Shown here: positions 8,641-18,365 of the stretch, one piece after another
Numbering within the stretch: position 1 is the first letter of the stretch
How the letters are laid out: every line of letters begins with the position of its first letter
Position numbers and translations under genes: made by a program
The notes under the pieces: model-generated
Database searches by the model: none
The model's input: only the letters and a program-made list of their open reading frames with translations
What the model was told of the DNA's origin: nothing
Assembly: GCA_965275915.1 (NCBI GenBank)
Contig: CBDHYI010000002.1
Coordinates: 157,195 to 221,194 of the forward strand
DNA from: JBDWFY01 sp965275915
GTDB lineage: Bacteria > Pseudomonadota > Alphaproteobacteria > Rhizobiales > Stappiaceae
Direction: 5' to 3'
Length of the DNA: 64,000 nucleotides

Positions 8641-9924
8641 ATGAATACGCTAGCACTTGATGCCGTCGAGATCGAAGACGAAAGCGCTTCGATCCGCTCA
8701 GATACCAATATTCGGCCCATTCCGCGTATTTCGATCCAGGCATTCTGCGAGAATGAAAGTCTTGCGGACATGTTTGAGAAGTGCGCTGCCGATCGCAGAA
8801 TGGCAAAAACGCACGCGAAAATCCACATGGGCGGCATTAGTGCCGCGGTTGAATTCTACGCCTCCGCTCCGACACCAAATCTGATCGTCATTGAAACGCA
8901 GGGAAGCGCACAGCAGGTTTTGTCCGATCTGGAACGTCTGGCCGAGGTTTGTGACGCAGGTACGAAGGTGATCGTTGTGGGACAGGTGAATGATGTTCTC
9001 CTGTACCGAGAGTTGATGCGTCGCGGAATTAGCGAGTATCTCGTTGCACCAATTGATCTTTTTGCGATGATGGAAGTCATCGGCGATCTGTTTGTGAGCC
9101 CGGAAGCGGAGACATTGGGCAAAGCAATCGCTTTTATGGGTGCGAAGGGAGGCTGCGGCGCTTCGACGATTGCTCACAATGTTTCATGGGCGATCTCCGC
9201 GAGTTTTGAATCCGATGTCATTCTTGCCGATCTTGATTTACCGTTCGGCACGGCGGGACTGGATTTCAATCAGGATCCGCTGCAGGGGATTCAAGAAGCC
9301 GTGAGCGCTCCGGACCGGCTTGACGATACGCTTCTTGATCGCCTGCTCACCCGCTGCGCAGATCATCTCAGCCTTCTGTCGGCGCCCGCCTCGCTGGAAA
9401 AGCCCTACGATTTTGGCGAGGAGACGTTCGACGGTCTGATGGATGTCATGAGAAATGGCGTGCCCGCTGTTATTCTTGACGTTCCCCACCAATGGACATC
9501 CTGGGTTCGCCGGATCATGTCAGCCACCGATGAGATCGTTATCGTGGCCGAACCGGAACTTGCGAATTTGCGAAATGCCAAAAACCTGATGGATAATATC
9601 AAACAGCTGCGCCCGAATGATCCGGCGCCGCAATTGATACTCAATCGGGTTGGCGTTCCCAAACGTCCGGAAATCAAGCCTGACGAGTTCGCCAGCGCAC
9701 TGGATGTGGAACCGGTCGCTATCATCCCCTTTGAACCGCAATTGTTCGGTACCGCGTCGAATAACGGCCAGATGATCTCAGAAGTGGATGCCAAAAATCA
9801 GGTCGGCGGGATGATCGACACGATTGCACAGGTCGTCACCGGTCGAATGGAAGTCAGAAAGCCCAAGAAATCTCCGCTTGGCCCAATCCTGGCCCGGCTC
9901 CGCGGAAAATCTAAAGAAGCGTGA
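8641..9924 (+). CDS. cpaE: Pilus assembly ATPase/localisation protein CpaE
   Basis: 427 residues from ATG 8641, preceded by GGGG. The TTG at 8629 is less likely. Residues about 30-140 form a receiver-like atypical domain. From about residue 160 it is a MinD/ParA-type ATPase with the deviant P-loop GAKGGCGAST (167-176), a DLDLPFGTAGLDF Walker A'-like region and DVPHQWTSW. CpaE positions the Tad machinery at the pole in Caulobacter relatives. Confidence 0.93.
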   Translation: MNTLALDAVEIEDESASIRSDTNIRPIPRISIQAFCENESLADMFEKCAADRRMAKTHAKIHMGGISAAVEFYASAPTPNLIVIETQGSAQQVLSDLERLAEVCDAGTKVIVVGQVNDVLLYRELMRRGISEYLVAPIDLFAMMEVIGDLFVSPEAETLGKAIAFMGAKGGCGASTIAHNVSWAISASFESDVILADLDLPFGTAGLDFNQDPLQGIQEAVSAPDRLDDTLLDRLLTRCADHLSLLSAPASLEKPYDFGEETFDGLMDVMRNGVPAVILDVPHQWTSWVRRIMSATDEIVIVAEPELANLRNAKNLMDNIKQLRPNDPAPQLILNRVGVPKRPEIKPDEFASALDVEPVAIIPFEPQLFGTASNNGQMISEVDAKNQVGGMIDTIAQVVTGRMEVRKPKKSPLGPILARLRGKSKEA

Positions 9925-9947
9925 TTATTACTTAAGGAAACCGTCCG

Positions 9948-11444
9948 ATGTTCGGTAAACGTAGCAATATAGATGCGAACAGTCGGCCTTCTGCGGCTCC
10001 GGAAAAAGTGGAAGCGAGTGCGGCCCCTGTGGAGGAGAAGGCGGCTGCTCCGGCCGCTGCGAGCCTCAAGCCGGAGCCGGAAAGCAAACCAAAGCAACCG
10101 GCGGCGGAACCTTCTGCGGCATCAAACTCCTCAAAAACAGCGAAAACCGGCCGCCGCTCCGAAGAATATTACGACACAAAGACATCGATTTTCTCAGCCT
10201 TGATCGAAGCGATTGATTTGTCGCAACTGGCCCGCCTGGACGCAGATTCCGCGCGTGAGGAAATCCGGGATATCGTCAACGATATCATCGCCCTTAAAAA
10301 CGTGGTGATGTCCATCGCCGAGCAGGAAGACCTGCTTGATGATATTTGCAACGATGTTCTGGGTTACGGCCCTCTTGAGCCGCTGCTTGCGCGCGACGAC
10401 ATTGCCGACATTATGGTCAATGGTGCTGACACCGTCTATATCGAGACGGGCGGTAAGGTGGAAATCACCGGCATTCATTTTCGCGACAACCAGCAGTTGA
10501 TGAATATCTGTCAGCGGATTGTGAGCCAGGTCGGCCGCCGTGTGGATGAATCCAGCCCGATCTGTGACGCGCGTCTTCCTGACGGATCCCGCGTCAACGT
10601 TATTGCGCCGCCCCTGGCGATCGACGGACCGGCCCTGACCATTCGTAAGTTTAAAAAGGACAAGCTGACGCTCGATCAGTTGCTGAGCTTCGGTTCGATA
10701 TCGCCTGAAGGTGCTGAAATTCTTCAGATTATCGGCCGGGTTCAATGTAACACCATTATTTCCGGCGGTACCGGTTCGGGGAAAACCACCCTGTTGAACT
10801 GCTTGACGCGATACATCGACCACACGGAACGGATCATCACTTGTGAAGACTCCGCCGAGCTTCAGTTGCAGCAGCCGCATGTCGTGCGTCTGGAAACGCG
10901 CCCGCCGAATCTTGAAGGAGAGGGGCAGGTGACCATGACAGACCTTGTCAAGAACTGCCTGCGTATGCGTCCTGAGCGCATCATCGTCGGTGAGGTGCGC
11001 GGACCTGAGGTGTTTGACCTGTTGCAGGCTATGAACACCGGTCATGACGGGTCCATGGGAACGATCCACTCCAACAGCCCGCGTGAGTGCCTGAAACGTA
11101 TGGAATCGATGGTTGCCATGGGCGGGTATAACCTTCCTGCGAAGACCGTGCGGGAAATTATCGTCGGCTCCGTTGATGTCATTGTTCAGGCCGCGCGCCT
11201 CAGAGACGGTTCTCGCCGCATCACTCACATCACCGAAGTGCTGGGTATGGAGGGCGATGTCGTTATCACGCAGGATCTCTTCGTCTACGATATTCAGGGT
11301 GAAGATGCGAACGGCAAGGTGATTGGCCAACACCGCTCGACAGGAATCGGACAACCGAAATTCTGGGACAAAGCTCGTTACTTCAATGAACATCAGCGCC
11401 TCGCCGCAGCTCTGGATAAAGCAAATACCGGTGATGTAGTCTAG
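9948..11444 (+). CDS. cpaF: Tad pilus motor ATPase CpaF/TadA
   Basis: 498 residues. An Ala/Pro/Glu/Lys-rich, probably flexible N-terminus (1-70) is followed by the type II/IV secretion ATPase core: Walker A GGTGSGKTT (273-281), Asp box TCEDSAELQLQ, Walker B RIIVGEVRGPEVFD and His box GHDGSMGTIHSNS. It is the cytoplasmic hexameric motor for Flp pilus extension and retraction. AAGGA lies upstream of the ATG. Confidence 0.96.
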   Translation: MFGKRSNIDANSRPSAAPEKVEASAAPVEEKAAAPAAASLKPEPESKPKQPAAEPSAASNSSKTAKTGRRSEEYYDTKTSIFSALIEAIDLSQLARLDADSAREEIRDIVNDIIALKNVVMSIAEQEDLLDDICNDVLGYGPLEPLLARDDIADIMVNGADTVYIETGGKVEITGIHFRDNQQLMNICQRIVSQVGRRVDESSPICDARLPDGSRVNVIAPPLAIDGPALTIRKFKKDKLTLDQLLSFGSISPEGAEILQIIGRVQCNTIISGGTGSGKTTLLNCLTRYIDHTERIITCEDSAELQLQQPHVVRLETRPPNLEGEGQVTMTDLVKNCLRMRPERIIVGEVRGPEVFDLLQAMNTGHDGSMGTIHSNSPRECLKRMESMVAMGGYNLPAKTVREIIVGSVDVIVQAARLRDGSRRITHITEVLGMEGDVVITQDLFVYDIQGEDANGKVIGQHRSTGIGQPKFWDKARYFNEHQRLAAALDKANTGDVV

Positions 11445-11460
11445 GGTTAGGAGGTAGCAG

Positions 11461-12465
11461 GTGATTTCAGAACAATTAATGCTGATTGCGGTCGTCGGTC
11501 TGGTCGTCATTAGTGCCGGTGCGCTGGCCTATGCGTTGTTACAACCCAAAATATCGGGTGATGACAAACGTGATGCACGGGTAAAGCAGGTTTCAATCTC
11601 GCGTGCGGAGCAAATAAAAGCGGGGCGGGCTGCGCAGGATCTTGGAAAACGCCGGAAAAACATTCAGGACACGTTGGGAGAAATCGAAAAAAAGCAGCAG
11701 GCCAAGGCCAAAAACAACGCCAATCCACCTTTGGCAATGCGCCTCCAGCAGGGCGGCCTTTCCTGGTCAAAAAACACTTTCTTTCTTTTCAGCATCGCCT
11801 GCGGTGTATTCCTGTGCGTGTTTTCACTTGTGATGCAATACCCGATTTACGTGACGGTTGGTCTGACAATCGTCGGTCTCCTCGGTGTGCCAAGATGGTA
11901 TGTCAACAGACGCCGGAAAAAACGTCGACTGGCCTTTCTTGAGGAACTTCCGAACGCTGTAGACGTGATTGTGCGCGGTGTTAAAGCGGGTTTGCCGCTC
12001 GGCGACTGCCTTCAGATGATTGCTGTGGAAGCCAAGGAGCCGGTACGGACCGAATTTGCCGCGATTGTTGAATCCCAAAAGGTCGGTTTGAGTCTTTCCG
12101 ACGCCGTGGCCCGCCTTCCTGAAAATGTCCCGATACAGGAAGCGAATTTTTTCGCCATCGTGATTGCTATTCAGTCGCAGGCAGGCGGTAACCTCTCCGA
12201 AGCACTGGGCAATCTCTCAAATGTGTTGCGTGAGCGGAAGAAGATGAAAGGCAAAATCCAGGCGATGAGTATGGAGGCAAAGGCATCGGCCGGTATTATC
12301 GGTTCACTGCCGCTTGTCGTTATGGGCATCGTGTATCTGACAAGCCCTGATTATATCTCACCGCTTTTTACCGAAACGATGGGTAATATCATTCTGGGTG
12401 TCAGCGCATTCTGGATGTTCTGTGGTGTTATGATCATGAAAAAAATGATCAATTTCGATGTTTAG
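11461..12465 (+). CDS. tadB: Tad inner-membrane platform protein TadB
   Basis: 334 residues, GTG start preceded by AGGAGGT. It has an N-terminal membrane helix, a charged cytoplasmic stretch, two central helices and a T2SSF domain (VDVIVRGVKAGLPLGDCL, QSQAGGNLSEALGNLSNVLRERKK) ending in C-terminal membrane helices. With TadC it forms the inner-membrane platform on which CpaF acts. It follows cpaF by 16 bases. Confidence 0.94.
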   Translation: MISEQLMLIAVVGLVVISAGALAYALLQPKISGDDKRDARVKQVSISRAEQIKAGRAAQDLGKRRKNIQDTLGEIEKKQQAKAKNNANPPLAMRLQQGGLSWSKNTFFLFSIACGVFLCVFSLVMQYPIYVTVGLTIVGLLGVPRWYVNRRRKKRRLAFLEELPNAVDVIVRGVKAGLPLGDCLQMIAVEAKEPVRTEFAAIVESQKVGLSLSDAVARLPENVPIQEANFFAIVIAIQSQAGGNLSEALGNLSNVLRERKKMKGKIQAMSMEAKASAGIIGSLPLVVMGIVYLTSPDYISPLFTETMGNIILGVSAFWMFCGVMIMKKMINFDV

Positions 12466-12474
12466 GAGTGAAAC

Positions 12475-13446
12475 ATGTCGCTTTCGATGAGTTATCTGGG
12501 CAGTCAGGAATTTCTGGTTTCGCTTCTGACTCTGATTGCGGTATCGGCGACGCTGATTACGGTTCTTATGCCATTCATGGAAAAGGACACGTTGAAAGCA
12601 CGCATGAAGTCGGTTGCCACAGAGCGCGATAAGATCCGCGAACGGGAGCGCGCGAAACTCAACAATGTCGTGTCCAAGCCCTCATTGCGGCAGGAGCCGA
12701 AGAAAAACATTCGCGAACTCATCGATAAATTCAATTTGCGCAACGTTCTTGCGGATGAAAATTCCGTTGCCAAGCTGCGAATGGCCGGTATGAGAGGGCA
12801 AAAGCCACTTTACATGTTTGTGGCGGCACGCGTTGTTATGCCGCTTGTTCTGTTTGCAGTTGCCGCGTTCTACCTGTTCGCGATCCTACCGGGGGACCGG
12901 CCGGCAATGCTGAAAATCGGTGTTGCCTCGCTGGCGGCGCTTATCGGGTTGTATTTGCCGAATATTCTGCTCACGAATATTATCCAGAAACGCCAGAAGT
13001 CGATACAGCAAGCTTGGCCGGATGCCCTCGACCTTTCGCTGATCTGTGTCGAGTCAGGTATGTCCGTTGAGGCATCATTCAGAAAAGTGGCGGAAGAAAT
13101 CGGCGCTCAGTCGGTTCCGCTCGCGGAAGAGTTATCTCTGACGACCGCGGAGCTTTCGTATCTTCCTGAAAGGAAACAAGCCTATGAGAATTTGGCCACG
13201 AGAACCGGGCTTGACACCGTCAAGGCCATGACCACGGCCCTCATTCAGGCCGAACGCTATGGTACGCCATTGGGCGTTTCATTTCGCGTTATGGCGGAAG
13301 AAAGCCGGACGATGCGCATGCAGGCCGCTGAAAAGAAAGCGGCCGCCCTGCCTCCAAAACTGACAGTGCCTATGATTGTCTTCTTCCTGCCGGTTCTGTT
13401 TGCTGTGATCATGGGTCCGGCCATCATGAGTATCGGTAATATCTGA
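12475..13446 (+). CDS. tadC: Tad inner-membrane platform protein TadC
   Basis: 323 residues, ATG preceded by TAGGAG, 9 bases after tadB. Membrane helices flank a T2SSF domain (DALDLSLICVESGMSVEASFRKVAEEI; ALIQAERYGTPLGVSFRVMAEE). It is a paralogue of TadB and the last gene of the pilus operon. A terminator follows 24 bases downstream. Confidence 0.93.
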   Translation: MSLSMSYLGSQEFLVSLLTLIAVSATLITVLMPFMEKDTLKARMKSVATERDKIRERERAKLNNVVSKPSLRQEPKKNIRELIDKFNLRNVLADENSVAKLRMAGMRGQKPLYMFVAARVVMPLVLFAVAAFYLFAILPGDRPAMLKIGVASLAALIGLYLPNILLTNIIQKRQKSIQQAWPDALDLSLICVESGMSVEASFRKVAEEIGAQSVPLAEELSLTTAELSYLPERKQAYENLATRTGLDTVKAMTTALIQAERYGTPLGVSFRVMAEESRTMRMQAAEKKAAALPPKLTVPMIVFFLPVLFAVIMGPAIMSIGNI

Positions 13447-13470
13447 AGGCGAACAAGCGACAACGATGAA

Positions 13471-13498
13471 AAAGACCGGTTTCGTACCGGTCTTTTTT
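13471..13498. terminator. Bidirectional terminator between tadC and the TPR lipoprotein gene
   Basis: Perfect 10-bp stem AAAGACCGGT/ACCGGTCTTT (13471-13480 with 13486-13495), loop TTCGT, T run on the plus strand and A run before it, so it can work in both directions between the convergent tadC (+) and TPR gene (-). Confidence 0.9.
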
Positions 13499-13558
13499 GT
13501 TTCATGGGCATCGGTGGCTGACGAACCCGGCGTTCAACGCATAGGTCTTGGCATTAGA

Positions 13559-14377
13559 TCACCCGGCCTTATCTTTCGCCTGAATATCTTTCCACGTGTT
13601 CCGCTGGCTGAGCATGCCTTTAAGATAGGCGATGTTGGCTTCGGCCTGTTGCGGAACCAGTTCCGCGCGGGCGATGGTTTCCGCTTCCTCAAACCGCCCC
13701 TGAAGTCCGACGATCAGAGCGAGATTCTGTCGGATCCGGCTGTCTGCATTCGGATGCCCGAGTGCCTCGCGCAGGAGCTTTTCGGCCTGTTTGAGGTCGC
13801 CCGAAAGTGTGTGGGACATGGCCAGATTGTTCAGAACGCTCGGTGTTCCCGGTGCGATTTTGAGCGCTTCACGATAGATCGTCTGTGCCTGCGCGGATTG
13901 TCCCTGCTGATCCAGGATCGCGGCCTCGGCGGAGAGCAGACGCCAGTCAGGCTGTTCCGGCCGATGAGCGCCGCGGACGACTTTCAACGCTTCATCCAGG
14001 CGGCCGTTCATGGCAAGAATTTTTCCGTAAGCCGCAGACATTTCGCGGTCTTCACCGTTTTTTATCAGTCCTTTACGGAGAACGGCCATCGCCTGAGGAA
14101 GTTGATTGTTGCGCCGTAAGGCGGCGGCATAGTTCAGGATATTGTCGCGTGAATCCGGTGACTTCTTGTAACGCTTGCCCCAGACACTGACCGCTTCACG
14201 CGCCTGTGCGCTTCCGGGCGCCACCGAACCGCTCACGGAGGAGGGGGCTGTGTGGCTGGAGACTGAAGATTGTTTGGTCGATGCGCATCCGGACACGACC
14301 AATGCTCCGGCAACTGCCACAAGCATTGTCGTTGTGCGAAGGCGATTCTGGCCCCGTGACACAATGTCGGATGTCAT
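13559..14377 (-). CDS. tadD: TadD-like tetratricopeptide-repeat lipoprotein
   Basis: 272 residues from ATG 14377, which has GGAG 7 bases upstream. An in-frame ATG at 14419 has no ribosome-binding site. The N-terminal signal ends in a lipobox (LVVSGCAS). Several TPR-like units follow (ILNYAAALRRNNQLPQAMAV, EMSAAYGKILAMNGRLDEAL, SVLNNLAMSHTLSGDLKQAE). It is likely the TadD pilotin-like outer-membrane lipoprotein for the CpaC secretin, given its position at the end of the locus. The name is by family plus context. Confidence 0.8.
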   Translation of the reverse strand: MTSDIVSRGQNRLRTTTMLVAVAGALVVSGCASTKQSSVSSHTAPSSVSGSVAPGSAQAREAVSVWGKRYKKSPDSRDNILNYAAALRRNNQLPQAMAVLRKGLIKNGEDREMSAAYGKILAMNGRLDEALKVVRGAHRPEQPDWRLLSAEAAILDQQGQSAQAQTIYREALKIAPGTPSVLNNLAMSHTLSGDLKQAEKLLREALGHPNADSRIRQNLALIVGLQGRFEEAETIARAELVPQQAEANIAYLKGMLSQRNTWKDIQAKDKAG

Positions 14378-14548
14378 TTCTGTCTCCAGCGTCTCAATGC
14401 GAACGGATTTTCCTTCCATTTAGCAATAAGCTGTTAACCCTAATGCAAAGTTAAGAAAGGCTTTTTCCGTTGCAAACGGATGGCCGGCTTCATACTGTCG
14501 CCGCTGACATCAACCGCCCCACGTCCGGCCGATCAGAAGGAGTTTCCC

Positions 14549-15928
14549 GTGGCTGAGATCTTTTTGTCTCAAGATCAATCGCCTGAAACTGTTGCGATTT
14601 ATTGTGTGTGTGCAGACAGTCTGGACCCTCTGCTGAATAAACTTGGCGAAACGGCAAAACAATGGGTGGAAGCCAACGGCTTTCGGGCAAAACCGTTAAG
14701 TATGCTGACCGTTCCCGGTGATCAGGGCGCTGTGTCTGCCGTTCTGTTTGGTGCGCCGAGCGCCGACCAGCGGCTGGGTGCGGGCACGCTGGCAAAAAAG
14801 CTTCCCGCCGGCGAGTATTTCCTCGCAGATGGTTTCAATGACAAGGGGCGTGATGCTCTGGCATTCGCCCTGGGCGGTTATTCGTTCGATACCTATAAGA
14901 AGAATGACAAGGCCGACGGGCCAAGACTTGCTGTCGACGGATCTGTCGATTTCGAAGAGCTGACGGCCATTGCCGATGGTGTCGCTATCACCCGGGACCT
15001 GATCAACATGCCGGCCTTCGATATGGGGCCGGCGGATCTTGCCGAACAGGCGGACATCCTGTTTTCCGCTCATGGCGGCACGTGCACGGTCACATGCGGG
15101 CAGGAGCTTCTGAGGGACAACTTTCCGCTCATCCATGCGGTGGGTGCCGCCAGTCACCGCGAGCCGCGGCTGATCGATCTGGCGTGGGGAGAGCCGGACC
15201 GCCCCAAGGTCACTCTTGTGGGCAAGGGTGTCTGTTTTGATACCGGCGGCCTCAATCTGAAGCCGGGGAACTCCATGGCCCTGATGAAAAAGGATATGGG
15301 TGGCGCGGCCAATGTGCTTGGGCTCGCATCGATGATCATGGCGCAAGATATCCCCGTTCGCCTGCGGGTTCTCATCCCGGCTGTCGAAAACGCCGTGTCC
15401 GGTCCCGCTTTCCGGCCCGGTGATGTGCTGACCAGCCGAACCGGCCTGACGGTCGAAATCGGCAATACGGATGCGGAGGGACGGCTGATACTGGCCGATG
15501 CGCTGGCCCTGGCGGATGAAGAGGCACCGGACCTTCTTATTGATCTTGCAACTCTGACCGGCGCCGCACGTGTCGCGCTTGGTCCTGAATTACCGCCGTT
15601 TTACACCGATGATGAAACGTTTGCCGCGGAATTGAGCGCCTGTGCAAGTGCCACCGAAGATCCGCTCTGGAGAATGCCGTTGTGGAGGCCCTATCTGAAA
15701 ATGATGGAGTCCGGGATTGCGGACACGAACAATATATCCGGTGGCCCCTTTGCCGGGTCCGTTACTGCGGCGTTGTTTCTTTCGCGTTTTGTCGAACACG
15801 CCGCAACCTGGGCCCATCTTGATATTTACGGCTGGATGCCCACGGCAAAACCCTTCGGTCCGGTGGGGGGCGAGGCTCAGGGTATTCGGGCGCTTTATCA
15901 GTTGATCCGGGATCGATTTTCCAACTGA
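14549..15928 (+). CDS. Leucyl aminopeptidase family protein (M17)
   Basis: 459 residues from GTG 14549, chosen because AGAAGGAG sits directly upstream; the frame is open to 14480 but without such a site. The C-terminal catalytic domain has the M17 metal/active-site elements: VGKGVCFDTGGLNLKPG, MKKDMGGAAN and the signature NTDAEGRLILADAL. It is a two-metal cytosolic aminopeptidase that releases N-terminal residues from peptides. The short N-terminal domain is of the divergent M17 type common in alphaproteobacteria. Confidence 0.92.
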   Translation: MAEIFLSQDQSPETVAIYCVCADSLDPLLNKLGETAKQWVEANGFRAKPLSMLTVPGDQGAVSAVLFGAPSADQRLGAGTLAKKLPAGEYFLADGFNDKGRDALAFALGGYSFDTYKKNDKADGPRLAVDGSVDFEELTAIADGVAITRDLINMPAFDMGPADLAEQADILFSAHGGTCTVTCGQELLRDNFPLIHAVGAASHREPRLIDLAWGEPDRPKVTLVGKGVCFDTGGLNLKPGNSMALMKKDMGGAANVLGLASMIMAQDIPVRLRVLIPAVENAVSGPAFRPGDVLTSRTGLTVEIGNTDAEGRLILADALALADEEAPDLLIDLATLTGAARVALGPELPPFYTDDETFAAELSACASATEDPLWRMPLWRPYLKMMESGIADTNNISGGPFAGSVTAALFLSRFVEHAATWAHLDIYGWMPTAKPFGPVGGEAQGIRALYQLIRDRFSN

Positions 15929-16088
15929 CTTACAGTTGCTTCCGTAATTGCACTGACGGGTAAGGTGGGGCTATAACGGGTCCGAAACAAAATCGGGAGT
16001 AGGAATTGTGCCCTCGTTGTCAGGCTGATCCGCTTCGTGTGGATAGGTCAGTATTCAGACGCGATGGGCGCATCTTTCCAACGGTCGT

Positions 16089-16110
16089 CTGTTTATCCTT
16101 TGATAAACAG
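16089..16110. promoter_or_regulatory. Perfect inverted repeat, candidate MarR operator
   Basis: CTGTTTATC-CTTT-GATAAACAG: two perfect 9-bp arms separated by 4 bases, ending 26 bases before the ATG of the MarR-family gene. Size, symmetry and position fit a dimeric winged-helix autoregulator site. Binding by the downstream protein is inference. Confidence 0.6.
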
Positions 16111-16136
16111 TGCAGAACGTCTGAGCGGAAATCGGG

Positions 16137-16487
16137 ATGGCAACAGAACTTCGTCCATCGCAAGCGCTGCAATTGTGGCAGAAGGCGACACTTGATCTTG
16201 TTCGGGATGACGAACCGGATCTCTCCATGCGGCAAATGGTGATCCTGCTGACGGTCTATCTGGAAGCACCGCCCCACACGGTTCGAGATCTGGCAGTCAA
16301 ACTGGGCGTTACGAAGCCCGCGATCACGCGCGCGCTTGACACAATGGGCCGCATGAAACTGATCAGTCGGAAGCGGGACGTTTCGGACAGGCGAAACGTC
16401 CTCATCGGGCGTACGGTCGAGGGTGTTCTTTACATCGAAAAGCTTGCGGATCTGATCGTCGGCACTGCCAGAGAGTTGCCAAGATGA
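16137..16487 (+). CDS. MarR family transcriptional regulator
   Basis: 116 residues, about the minimal size of a MarR protein. The winged helix is clear: HTVRDLAVKLGVTKPAITRALDTMGRMKLISRKRDVSDRRNVLI, with recognition helix and the basic wing DRR. Dimerisation helices are short, so it may be a compact member. The stop overlaps the ATG of the NlpC/P60 gene (ATGA), so the two are translationally coupled. Confidence 0.85.
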   Translation: MATELRPSQALQLWQKATLDLVRDDEPDLSMRQMVILLTVYLEAPPHTVRDLAVKLGVTKPAITRALDTMGRMKLISRKRDVSDRRNVLIGRTVEGVLYIEKLADLIVGTARELPR

Positions 16488-17362
16488 GCGAAGCTGACCG
16501 GCGCGTTACGCCCTACCGTCCTGAGATTGCGGCCGCCTTCCTGGAAGGATCGGTCAAGGCGGACCGCTATGTCTCCGGTGAGAGGCGACGGGTGGTGGCT
16601 TCGCATGTCGCGGTGCGCCGGGACCCTGTTCAGGCAAGTTCCGTCGACACTGAAGTTCTGTTCGGAGAAGATGTTGTCGTTTACGAAACGACCGTCGAGG
16701 GGTGGGCCTGGATCCAAAGTGAACTGGACGATTACGTCGGATGGGTCAGGGCGGATGCTCTTGAGGAGGCCGAACAGGATATCACGCACCGGGTCAATGC
16801 GGTCCGCACCTATCTCTATCCCGAACCGGAGTTGCGGAGGCCGCCGGTTGCCTGCCTTTCAATGGGCGCGCGGCTGACGATCATTGATGAGGTTACGGCG
16901 CGCGGGAACAGTTACGCGATTCTGGCGGACGGCACTGCGATCATGCCGCAGCATATCCGCGCAATTGGTTCCCCCGAAAGCGACTTTGTCACCGTAGCCA
17001 TCCGGTTCCTGGAAACACCCTATCTTTGGGGCGGGCGCACCAGCATCGGTCTCGACTGTTCGGCGCTGGTGCAATTGTCCCTGCAGGCATGCGGTATCGC
17101 GTGTCCGCGGGACAGCGATATGCAGGAACTTCAGCTTGGCGAGAGTGTTGACATATCGCACGGCTTGCCGGACTTCGTGCGCGGCGATCTCATTTTCTGG
17201 AAGGGGCATGTGGCAATCGTTGAAGATGAAACATCGCTTCTTCATGCGAACGGACACACGATGACGGTTGCACGCGAGCCGCTTGACGCCGCCTTGAGCC
17301 GGATCGCGGCCCATGAGTGGGGGGCGGTGACGCGTGTTCGGCGATTGTCAGGGCAGACGTGA
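16484..17362 (+). CDS. C40 (NlpC/P60) cell-wall peptidase with SH3-like domain
   Basis: 292 residues. The N-terminal half resembles bacterial SH3 repeats (EGWAWIQSELDDYVGWVRADAL). The C-terminal NlpC/P60 domain has the catalytic cysteine C192 in GLDCSALVQ and the histidine H242 in GHVAIV, with a further His in HANGH. No signal peptide is visible, although family members act on peptidoglycan stem peptides (gamma-D-Glu-diamino acid bonds); cytoplasmic muropeptide recycling is the alternative. It overlaps the marR gene by 4 bases. Confidence 0.9.
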   Translation: MSEADRRVTPYRPEIAAAFLEGSVKADRYVSGERRRVVASHVAVRRDPVQASSVDTEVLFGEDVVVYETTVEGWAWIQSELDDYVGWVRADALEEAEQDITHRVNAVRTYLYPEPELRRPPVACLSMGARLTIIDEVTARGNSYAILADGTAIMPQHIRAIGSPESDFVTVAIRFLETPYLWGGRTSIGLDCSALVQLSLQACGIACPRDSDMQELQLGESVDISHGLPDFVRGDLIFWKGHVAIVEDETSLLHANGHTMTVAREPLDAALSRIAAHEWGAVTRVRRLSGQT

Positions 17363-17408
17363 CTCCGGAGCATTGGGTTCCCGTTCAAGGTGCTCTGGTT
17401 GCCACGCG

Positions 17409-18365
17409 CTAATAGCCCCGTTCCTTGTCGACAAGATTGTCGAGCGTACCATCTCTCTCAAAATTCTCTATCTGCCTGGCAACGTAGGACGCCAGCTTCT
17501 CCGGATCGGAATCCGCAGCGACGTGAGGCGTGATGATCGCGTTTGGGTGGGTCCAGAGTCCGGACCCGGCCGGCAGCGGTTCGGTTTCAAATACATCGAG
17601 AGAGGCACCGGCCAGCACACCCTCGTCCAGTGCCCGGACAATATCGCTATCGACTTGCGTCCGTCCCCGGCCGGCATTGATGAGAAAGGGCCCGCCGAGC
17701 GTCTCATGACCTCGGAGCTGCCGAAACAGCTCGATTGTCAGAAGGCCCTCCGTCGCTGGCGTGTGAGGCAGCAGGCTGATAAGAATGTCGGTCCGTGAAA
17801 GGAATGCGGAAAGCCCGTCCTCGCCAAAAAACATCTCGGTTTCATTGACGGACTTTTTTGTCCTGCTCCATCCGATAACGGGAAAACCGATAGCCGTTAA
17901 GAGACGTGCTGCATGAGTACCCAGAACGCCCATGCCCAGAATACCGACCGTCACCTCGGAGGCGGCGGGTTGCGTCATCTTCTGCCAGAGGCATTCCCGT
18001 TGGTACCGGGCATAGTGAAGCGTCTGGCGCAGATGCGCGAGCGCCTGAAGAACGATCCACTCGCCCATCCTTGCCGTCAGATCCGGATCGACGACGCGAA
18101 CGATCGGACAGCACGGAAGGTTCGGATCCTTCAGAATGTGATCGACACCGGCGCCGAGAGAAAAGATGACCGACAGGTTGGGAAAGTCGGAACAGATCCC
18201 TTGCGGTGGATTCCAGGCGAGGAGATACCGGACCGCCGCTTTTTCCCGCTCCGCGAGGGAGTGCCCCTCCTGATATGTTTGAACTTCCTTGCCGGGGAGT
18301 TCAACCCGAAGCCGCTCGGCCCAGATTTCCGCATCCCAGCCGGATACGACAACCAGTATGGACAT
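17409..18365 (-). CDS. ghrA: Glyoxylate/hydroxypyruvate reductase A (D-2-hydroxyacid dehydrogenase)
   Basis: 318 residues, the usual GhrA length. It has the Rossmann motif GILGMGVLG (141-149), the catalytic arginine in INAGRGRT, the acidic residue in DVFETEPLP and the catalytic histidine in ITPHVAA. The N-terminal SLGAGVDHI segment is typical of the GhrA branch. Expected reaction: NADPH-dependent reduction of glyoxylate to glycolate and hydroxypyruvate to glycerate. It converges with the NlpC/P60 gene. Confidence 0.88.
   Translation of the reverse strand: MSILVVVSGWDAEIWAERLRVELPGKEVQTYQEGHSLAEREKAAVRYLLAWNPPQGICSDFPNLSVIFSLGAGVDHILKDPNLPCCPIVRVVDPDLTARMGEWIVLQALAHLRQTLHYARYQRECLWQKMTQPAASEVTVGILGMGVLGTHAARLLTAIGFPVIGWSRTKKSVNETEMFFGEDGLSAFLSRTDILISLLPHTPATEGLLTIELFRQLRGHETLGGPFLINAGRGRTQVDSDIVRALDEGVLAGASLDVFETEPLPAGSGLWTHPNAIITPHVAADSDPEKLASYVARQIENFERDGTLDNLVDKERGY

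Noticed and set aside
10194..11510. 438-codon minus-strand ORF opposite cpaF
   Set aside because: Shadow of the cpaF codons; no family features, while cpaF has all ATPase motifs.
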